Below are positions 1 to 4,154 of a stretch of DNA of 7,788 bases, in pieces. The position numbers and the translations under genes are program-made. The DNA lies in the NCBI GenBank assembly GCA_020056515.1, contig JAGVHP010000069.1:1-7788 (forward strand), given 5' to 3'. A model generated the notes under the pieces. That model was not told where the DNA came from, did not search any database, and worked only from the letters and a program-made list of their open reading frames with translations. Every line of letters begins with the position of its first letter. The stretch's first letter is position 1. This DNA is from Candidatus Shapirobacteria bacterium (GTDB taxonomy: Bacteria > Patescibacteriota > Microgenomatia > UBA12405).

Positions 1-1
1 A

Positions 2-601
2 TCACTGCGGGATATAAGCCGGGAAAAAGCACTTTCCCGGAAACTGGAAAAACTGTCAGTAACCGACTTTTTAACCGGACTACCTAACCGAAGGAAAATA
101 CGCAGATTTCTGAAAGAGACTATACAAATTTCCCGACGGACCAAAACTCCACTGTCAATATTGTTTATGGATATAGATAAGTTTAAGGATATAAACGATA
201 TGATTGATTATCCAACAGGTGACAAGCGTCTGAAAGCAATAACTAAATTACTTAAACAATTCGCAAGACGGAGGTTTGATATCCTTGGCCGCTATGGAGG
301 TGAGGAGTTTGTGTTCGTACTGTTGGCCACCGATAAGAATGGAGCGTTATTTCTGGCTGAAAATATCAGAGCTGAAGCGGAGGCGGCAATAGCGAAGGCC
401 GACCCAAAATTGTTGCTGGGATCGCTGACAGAAGATGGGTTTATGCCGGGATTTACCCTTAGTATTGGAGTAGTGACATTTACACCAAATGGTAAAACTG
501 ATGCAAATACTTTAGACGAATTATTAGAAGCAGCAAACAGGGCAGAAAAAAGTGCTAAAGAACAAGGTAGAAACAGAGTATGTGTGGCTGAAAAAGTTTA
601 A
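2..601 (+). CDS. GGDEF diguanylate cyclase, C-terminal part (5' end outside the window)
   Basis: This is the last 199 residues of a protein whose start lies left of the window; the frame is open from base 2. Diguanylate cyclases make cyclic di-GMP from two GTP. Visible residues 2-20 (RDISREK followed by a charged helix) look like the end of a PAS domain plus a coiled-coil linker, so the missing part is probably a sensor. The GGDEF domain starts at DFLTGLPNR (22-30). By comparison with PleD, the metal residue D57, guanine contacts N65 and D74, the active loop RYGGEEF (97-103) and K186/R190 before the final GRN are all present. A product-inhibition I-site RxxD (R90-D93) sits the standard five residues before GGEEF. 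Two oddities: the usual GH between N65 and D74 is DY (69-70), and the usual ADxAxYxAK helix reads ANRAEKSAK. Most catalytic residues remain, so an active, feedback-inhibited enzyme is likely. An internal TTG at 161 is not a plausible start because it splits the domain. Confidence 0.93.
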   Translation, partial: SLRDISREKALSRKLEKLSVTDFLTGLPNRRKIRRFLKETIQISRRTKTPLSILFMDIDKFKDINDMIDYPTGDKRLKAITKLLKQFARRRFDILGRYGGEEFVFVLLATDKNGALFLAENIRAEAEAAIAKADPKLLLGSLTEDGFMPGFTLSIGVVTFTPNGKTDANTLDELLEAANRAEKSAKEQGRNRVCVAEKV

Positions 602-1134
602 TATTCTTCCAGGACATCACCGGAATTGTCAGAAACAGCAGGAATAATAGCTTTTTTAACGGTGGGGGTGGGATAAACAAAGACCCAAGAATCGGTGACA
701 AAAGATATGTCTTTTCCGGAAACGGTCACCAGAACATCCCCGTCAATGCAGGCTAAGGTAGTTTGACCATCAGCGATTATTTTTTTGGCCGCTTTGTCAC
801 TAAGAGTAGTGTCAATAGCCGAAGATTTACCTACCCAAGCATCAAGGTTTTTAAAAGTGTTGTCAGCCATGGTAATTTGAATGACTTCAAAAGAGGTGGA
901 GGTTAGGGTGAGGTTGGCGTAGTTTTTGGTGTCTTCGGGGTGATTGTTGATAGTAACCCCTTCTGGATATTCAAAAGTAAAGCCGGCGGGATCAGACCAG
1001 GTGAGCAACTTAATAGTTGGGCCCGCCGTCACTAAAGTTTTGGCGGGTAAAGTAGGGCTGGAAGAATTATTGAGAGTGCAACCACTTAAAAGAAAAGCAA
1101 AGAAAATGATTAATACAACTTTGATTTTGGACAT
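598..1134 (-). CDS. Putative secreted lipoprotein of unknown function
   Basis: This encodes a 178-residue exported protein. It has a short basic start (MSKIK), a hydrophobic stretch at residues 6-16 and a lipobox LLSGC (15-19), so signal peptidase II should cleave before C19 and leave a lipid-anchored protein on the outer face of the membrane. A Ser/Thr/Pro-rich linker (20-40) follows. A predicted beta-rich domain starts at the phrase GFTFEYPEGV (51-60), a pattern common at the start of PsbP-like or similar small lipoprotein domains; that resemblance is only suggestive. Two further cysteines are not apparent as a pair (only C129 beyond C19). No catalytic motif is recognised. Its stop codon overlaps that of the convergent GGDEF gene. 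No Shine-Dalgarno precedes the ATG at 1134, and a -10-like hexamer ends nine bases upstream, which fits a nearly leaderless mRNA. Confidence 0.8.
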   Translation of the reverse strand: MSKIKVVLIIFFAFLLSGCTLNNSSSPTLPAKTLVTAGPTIKLLTWSDPAGFTFEYPEGVTINNHPEDTKNYANLTLTSTSFEVIQITMADNTFKNLDAWVGKSSAIDTTLSDKAAKKIIADGQTTLACIDGDVLVTVSGKDISFVTDSWVFVYPTPTVKKAIIPAVSDNSGDVLEEY

Positions 1135-1141
1135 AGTTAAG

Positions 1142-1156
1142 TTAGTATAATACTAA
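1142..1156. promoter_or_regulatory. Candidate bidirectional promoter (-10 palindrome)
   Basis: The 15 bases TTAGTATAATACTAA form a perfect inverted repeat (7-bp arms around a central A). Rightward they contain the consensus -10 TATAAT (1146-1151). Leftward they contain TATTAT (1152-1147) and TATACT (1149-1144). They lie in the short gap between the divergent lipoprotein and small secreted-protein genes. A weak -35 candidate for the rightward direction is TTGATT at 1121-1126 with a long 19-bp spacer; no good leftward -35 was found. Transcripts would start only a few bases before each coding region. The same dyad could instead be a repressor site. Confidence 0.55.
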
Positions 1157-1188
1157 TAATAATTAAAAGAACCGGATTAATTTTAACA

Positions 1189-1578
1189 GTGATGTTTTTG
1201 ATTCTGGTTTCCCCGGCAGTAGCAGCTAAACCGAGAGCCTGGAAATCAGTACCAATAAACAATGACGGAAGTGGCGGGACGCCGTTGGTATCAGCCAAAA
1301 TTACAGGATGGAAACAATATCTTAATCTGAATTTCCGAGGAGTGAGCAGCACCAACGGAATAAATTATGAACTTATTTTTAATGGTAATGATAACGAGCA
1401 GGGAATATTTGGCAGTGTCAAGTCAAGTGAGGGTAATACAACCCGATCATTATTTTTAGGAACCTGTTCCCATGGAGCCTGTACGGCTTATCGAAATATC
1501 AATAACCTTAGACTGACCGTAACTTTCAAACTAAAAAATAGTCAGGAAACGGTAAAAAGATACAAGGTCCGTTATTGA
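1189..1578 (+). CDS. Small secreted protein with a CxxxxC pair, unknown function
   Basis: This encodes a small exported protein of unknown function. From the GTG at 1189 it is 129 residues, beginning with a hydrophobic stretch that ends in SPAVAA|K, a good signal peptidase I site. The mature part (about 115 residues) is Asn/Ser/Thr-rich and looks beta-stranded. It has one cysteine pair in the segment LFLGTCSHGACTAY, likely a disulfide outside the cell. The ending VKRYKVRY is basic. The start is doubtful. In frame, upstream codons to the stop at 1138 read I-I-I-K-R-T-G-L-I-L-T-V, which would supply the missing basic residues and length of a normal signal peptide, but they contain no ATG, GTG or TTG. 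A start at ATT 1162 or ATA 1159 just downstream of TATAAT is therefore possible. From memory, similar small Cys-paired secreted proteins occur in CPR genomes; this was not checked. It ends 4 bp from the convergent membrane-protein gene. Confidence 0.7.
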   Translation: MMFLILVSPAVAAKPRAWKSVPINNDGSGGTPLVSAKITGWKQYLNLNFRGVSSTNGINYELIFNGNDNEQGIFGSVKSSEGNTTRSLFLGTCSHGACTAYRNINNLRLTVTFKLKNSQETVKRYKVRY

Positions 1579-1582
1579 GCCT

Positions 1583-2044
1583 TTATTTGTAAAGGGATCT
1601 AATCTGAAAGAGGAAGTAAAAAGAAATAACGGCTCCGATAATTAAATTGCCAAGATTCACCGCCAAAAAGGATTGGAGGGCGCTAAGCAGACTGGAATAA
1701 TACATCAGGCGCCATGAAGACAGCCGGCGTTTAAAAAGCCCCGGAAGAGCCATAATTTCCAGGACGATAACAGTCAACGATAATAGGGCGCCAATTGAAA
1801 ATGATAAACCGGTGCGGATTCCCCCTAAATAGGAAAAAGGGGCGGCAATGCTGGTAATTCCGAAAGCCAATAAGATAGCCGGCAGAGAAAGAACCATTAG
1901 AACAAGTGAGATATAAGGACCGTATTTAACGATAAATTCTTTGATATTATCAGGCAGAGCCGGAGCTTTTTGGCCAAAATAAAGGTTTAAAAAGTCTTCC
2001 AACTTAACACAATAAGATTTCCAGTCATTATTATTTTTAGTCAT
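1583..2044 (-). CDS. Conserved-looking four-helix integral membrane protein, unknown function
   Basis: This is a 153-residue membrane protein. Residues 1-40 are soluble and amphipathic (KLEDFLNLYFGQKAPALP, then IKEFIVKYGPY). Four hydrophobic segments follow at about 42-68, 74-101, 112-129 and 131-148, with a positive loop FKRRLSSWR (104-112) between the second and third and a basic tail. By the positive-inside rule the 104-112 loop and tail should be cytoplasmic. No transporter or enzyme signature is recognised. It is the last gene of the minus-strand operon, starting 13 bases after the rmlA stop. No Shine-Dalgarno is visible, so it is probably translated by coupling or read-through from rmlA. 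The neighbours suggest an envelope or glycan-related role, but that is inference from position only. Confidence 0.75.
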   Translation of the reverse strand: MTKNNNDWKSYCVKLEDFLNLYFGQKAPALPDNIKEFIVKYGPYISLVLMVLSLPAILLAFGITSIAAPFSYLGGIRTGLSFSIGALLSLTVIVLEIMALPGLFKRRLSSWRLMYYSSLLSALQSFLAVNLGNLIIGAVISFYFLFQIRSLYK

Positions 2045-2057
2045 AACTTATTTAATA

Positions 2058-2798
2058 CTACTTTTGGGCTACGGTCAATCCCTTAACTTTTTCTCTTTCG
2101 GCGACAATATTGCTGACCCGAAGTAGGGACTCAAAAGTGCCGGCATCTTCCCAAATTCCTTTAAATATATTTACTTTCAATTCCCTTTTCTTGAGGTAAT
2201 ACTTGTGAAGGTCAGTAATTTCCAGTTCACCTCGGGCCGAGGGTTGCAAACCCCGGGAAATTTTAGAGATTCTTTTATCAAAAGTGTAAAGGCCGACAAT
2301 GGCATAGTTGCTTTTTGGGGCAACTGGTTTTTCCTCGATACTCAAAACTTTATTGTTTTTGCCAAACTCGACCACCCCATAACGTTGCGGGTCCGGGACC
2401 TTTTTGGCAAAAATCATGCCACCACTTTTAAAATCTTTAATTTTTTGAGAAAAATCCTGACCAAGAAAAATATTATCGCCTAAAATCATGGTGACAGAGT
2501 CGTCATCAATAAATTTTTCGCCGATAATAAAGGCCTCGGCTAAACCCCGAGGTTGATCCTGAATTTCATAAGAGAAATCAGCGCCAAATTCACGACCTGA
2601 TCCCAAAAGATTTAAGAATTGACCGGCATAATCGGGAGCGACAATGATTAGAATTTCTTTTATTCCTGCCTTAAGAAGAGTTTGCAGGGGATAGTAAATC
2701 ATCGGTTGGTTGTAAACCGGCAAAAGTTGCTTGCTGGTAATCTTGGTTAGGGGTCGAAGTCGGGTGGCTCGGCCACCGGCTAAAATTATTCCTTTCAT
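2058..2798 (-). CDS. rmlA: Glucose-1-phosphate nucleotidylyltransferase (RmlA/RfbA-type)
   Basis: This enzyme family makes dTDP-glucose from glucose-1-phosphate and dTTP, the first step to dTDP-rhamnose and other deoxysugars, in the cytoplasm. The 246-residue product shows the family motifs in order: nucleotide-binding loop GGRATRLRPLT (8-18), SKQLLPVYNQPMIYYPL (22-38), QPRGLAEAF (82-90), ILGDNIFLG (105-113) with the metal-binding aspartate, YGVVEF (140-145), IEEKP (154-158), GLYTFD (169-174), GELEITDLHKYYL (190-202) and WEDAGTFESLL (216-226). It lacks the C-terminal allosteric helices of E. coli RmlA (about 290 residues), so it is the short form. The loop has RAT where GxGT is usual, which is a tolerated variant. 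The ATG at 2798 is chosen because GGAGG stands 8 bases before it, MKGIILAGG is the family's usual first sequence, and its ATG overlaps the upstream TGA (ATGA). A TTG five codons earlier lies in the Shine-Dalgarno itself. The true sugar product is not fixed, since rmlB, rmlC and rmlD are not in the window. Confidence 0.93.
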   Translation of the reverse strand: MKGIILAGGRATRLRPLTKITSKQLLPVYNQPMIYYPLQTLLKAGIKEILIIVAPDYAGQFLNLLGSGREFGADFSYEIQDQPRGLAEAFIIGEKFIDDDSVTMILGDNIFLGQDFSQKIKDFKSGGMIFAKKVPDPQRYGVVEFGKNNKVLSIEEKPVAPKSNYAIVGLYTFDKRISKISRGLQPSARGELEITDLHKYYLKKRELKVNIFKGIWEDAGTFESLLRVSNIVAEREKVKGLTVAQK

Positions 2799-3994
2799 GG
2801 TTTTTTCCTCCAAATAAATTTATTGTAGACAAACCAATTGAGGGGAATAGTCAAACCAAAAATGGCGATAACCTGATAAAGAAAAAGATAATCACCAAAA
2901 AGCGAGGTAAAGATGGCAATACAGACGGAGGGAATAATGATACCGGTGATGATTGAGGATAAATTGAAAGTCAGAAATTTGGAAAACAAAACATTTACTG
3001 AAGTGATTTTCTCTTTAGCAAAAGTCCAGAGATTGTTCCAAATGAAATTGGAAATAATGGCCAGTTCCGAGGCGGCGGCATTACATAAACCGTTTAATAG
3101 ACTAAGATTGGAGTCGGGGCGGATAAAGATATTTTTAAATATCTTGGCTCCAAGAACGTTGATAATAAAGCCAACACCACCAATAATTCCAAATTTAAGA
3201 AATTTTTGGGTAAAATCATCAAACCATCGAAGTTTGAGAGCCACAATTAAAATATCTTTGGCGGTTTGGGGTTCAATTTTTGATTCACCGGCATCCCTGA
3301 CCTTAAACTCGAGGGGGATTTCTTTAAACTTGGCTCCCATTTTGAGAGTCTCAAATAAAAGCTGTAATTTGTAGCCAAAACTCTTGGTCAGAAGGTGGGA
3401 ATAATTAAGATCCAGTCGGTCAAGAAAACTTTTAACCCGGGTGACCTTAAGACCGGTAGTGGGGTCGGTAACTTTAAAAAAGTTTTTGAATGGAAAAAAC
3501 AAAATAAAACGGGCCGAAAGACCACCCACTTCGGAGAAAAATACCCGCTTAAAACCCCAGCCTTTGGGGTTACTCCCACCTTTAATTTTGCGGGAACCGA
3601 TGACATAATCATAACCATCGTCGACAGCCTCTAACATCACCGGAATACATTCAGGCGGATGCTGGAAATCACCATCGAATTCGAAAACAAAATCAGCTTT
3701 TAGCTCCTCTATGGCATATTTGAAACCCTTAAGATAGGCGGCACCGATACCATCCTTGGAGGTTTCTTTATAAAGATAAATATTGGGGTATTTCTTGGCT
3801 ACACTTTCGACAATATTTCCGGTACCGTCGGGTGAAGAACCATCCACCACTAAAATTTTTATATCCCACTTTTTTAAAAGTAACGGGAAAGTCTTGGTAC
3901 AAAGGTACTCAAGCATGAGACCGATAGTTCCGGCTTCGTTGTAGGTGGGAATTACAATCACAGCACTTTGTCTGGTTTTGTCCCTTTGAGACAT
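2795..3994 (-). CDS. Polyprenyl-phosphate glycosyltransferase (GT2, DPM1-like) fused to a GtrA membrane domain
   Basis: This 399-residue fusion protein probably moves a sugar from a nucleotide sugar to a polyprenyl phosphate carrier at the inner face of the membrane, as in dolichol-phosphate mannose synthases. Residues 11-258 form the GT2 domain: VIPTYNE (14-20), VVDGSSPDGT (49-58), the metal-binding DGDFQHPPE (107-115), GSRKIKGG (133-140) followed by WGFKR, the acceptor-side DPTTGLKV (177-184), and the R/SK segment VRDAGESKI (232-240). Residues 263-398 form a GtrA-like domain with about four membrane helices, including SNFIWNNLWTF (315-325) and LNWFVYNKFIW (385-395), both typical of GtrA. 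This two-domain layout matches archaeal and CPR DPM1-type enzymes. The sugar (mannose or glucose) cannot be read from the sequence. It is the first gene of the operon and overlaps rmlA by 4 bp. The ATG at 3994 has no Shine-Dalgarno, but a -10-like TAATAT ends six bases upstream, so the mRNA may be leaderless. Confidence 0.92.
   Translation of the reverse strand: MSQRDKTRQSAVIVIPTYNEAGTIGLMLEYLCTKTFPLLLKKWDIKILVVDGSSPDGTGNIVESVAKKYPNIYLYKETSKDGIGAAYLKGFKYAIEELKADFVFEFDGDFQHPPECIPVMLEAVDDGYDYVIGSRKIKGGSNPKGWGFKRVFFSEVGGLSARFILFFPFKNFFKVTDPTTGLKVTRVKSFLDRLDLNYSHLLTKSFGYKLQLLFETLKMGAKFKEIPLEFKVRDAGESKIEPQTAKDILIVALKLRWFDDFTQKFLKFGIIGGVGFIINVLGAKIFKNIFIRPDSNLSLLNGLCNAAASELAIISNFIWNNLWTFAKEKITSVNVLFSKFLTFNLSSIITGIIIPSVCIAIFTSLFGDYLFLYQVIAIFGLTIPLNWFVYNKFIWRKKP
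2807..2811 (-). promoter_or_regulatory. Ribosome binding site of rmlA
   Basis: GGAGG on the minus strand lies eight bases before the ATG at 2798, inside the last codons of the upstream glycosyltransferase gene. It decides the rmlA start and rules out the TTG at 2813, which is adjacent to it and upstream. Confidence 0.8.
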
Positions 3995-4000
3995 AGATTT

Positions 4001-4006
4001 ATATTA
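4001..4006 (-). promoter_or_regulatory. -10 box for the glycan operon, leaderless type
   Basis: On the minus strand TAATAT is followed by AAATCT and then the ATG of the glycosyltransferase gene, placing the expected transcription start at or beside the A of the ATG. No convincing -35 was found at the right distance, and no Shine-Dalgarno lies between. The call rests on spacing and on the similar arrangement before the lipoprotein gene. Confidence 0.45.
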
Positions 4007-4032
4007 ACACAACCCGGAGGTGGGAAATAATT

Positions 4033-4072
4033 TTGACAATAAATCCAATTATATAAGCTTGTTTTTAGCTTA
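4033..4072 (+). promoter_or_regulatory. Promoter-like region with dyad upstream of the leader ORF and giant primase gene
   Basis: A perfect TTGACA (4033-4038) is followed by TATAAG (4052-4057), but the spacer is only 13 bp, shorter than the usual 16-18, so the pair may not be used as such. The -10 overlaps the left arm of a 6-bp inverted repeat TAAGCT/AGCTTA (4054-4059 and 4067-4072) with a TGTTTTT loop. A dyad over the -10 and likely start point would suit a repressor or other regulator. It sits too early to act as an RNA terminator if transcription starts near 4064. Confidence 0.38.
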
Positions 4073-4079
4073 AAGGAGG
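4072..4079 (+). promoter_or_regulatory. Strong Shine-Dalgarno (AAAGGAGG)
   Basis: AAAGGAGG ends six bases before the ATG at 4086, giving an ideal initiation site for the 22-codon ORF. It is 46 bases from the ATG at 4126 of the giant gene, too far to serve that start directly. It is the best ribosome binding site in the window. Confidence 0.8.
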
Positions 4080-4085
4080 ACTAAA

Positions 4086-4154
4086 ATGGGAAACACCGCG
4101 CTTTCTGCCAAAGTCGGGATTAACTATGGCAGCAAAAGCAAGAAAAGAAAGTGA
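4086..4154 (+). CDS. 22-residue leader ORF overlapping the giant primase gene
   Basis: A short ORF begins MGNTALSAKVGINYG and ends with the basic tail KSKKRK before TGA. It is preceded by the consensus Shine-Dalgarno at optimal distance. It overlaps the first 29 bases of the giant gene in another frame. It may be a true small protein, a leader peptide that couples or regulates translation of the giant gene, or the real N-terminus joined by a +1 frameshift. In the last case it could also reflect a sequencing or assembly indel in the A-rich stretch 4131-4165. No homologue is recognised. The evidence that ribosomes start here is good; the evidence for a function is only positional. Confidence 0.5.
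   Translation: MGNTALSAKVGINYGSKSKKRK

Noticed and set aside
19..40. Perfect 8-bp inverted repeat CCGGGAAA/TTTCCCGG with a 6-base loop.
   Set aside because: It lies inside the GGDEF coding region in a repetitive helical linker, has no T-tract and no gene boundary near it, and CCGG-rich words are common throughout the window.
1580..1595. Short hairpin CCTTTA/TAAAGG at the convergent ends, possible terminator.
   Set aside because: Only a 6-bp A/T-rich stem with no T-run after it on either strand, and it overlaps the last codons of the membrane-protein gene.
2205..2483. Plus-strand ORF opposite rmlA, and similar ORFs opposite or across other genes (944-1150, 1137-1355, 2913-3374, 3388-3634, 4221-4523, 6274-6871).
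   Set aside because: Each lies over a gene with clear family motifs, a signal peptide or a far longer frame; they show no motifs, no Shine-Dalgarno and compositions expected of antisense or shifted frames.
2799..2813. Alternative TTG start giving RmlA five extra N-terminal residues.
   Set aside because: The extra codons include the GGAGG Shine-Dalgarno itself, and the family normally begins at MKGIILAGG.
3995..4085. Attachment site or terminal repeat marking the edge of a mobile element next to the primase gene.
   Set aside because: No tRNA end, direct repeat or integrase is visible; the region is explained by divergent promoters, a small dyad and a ribosome binding site.
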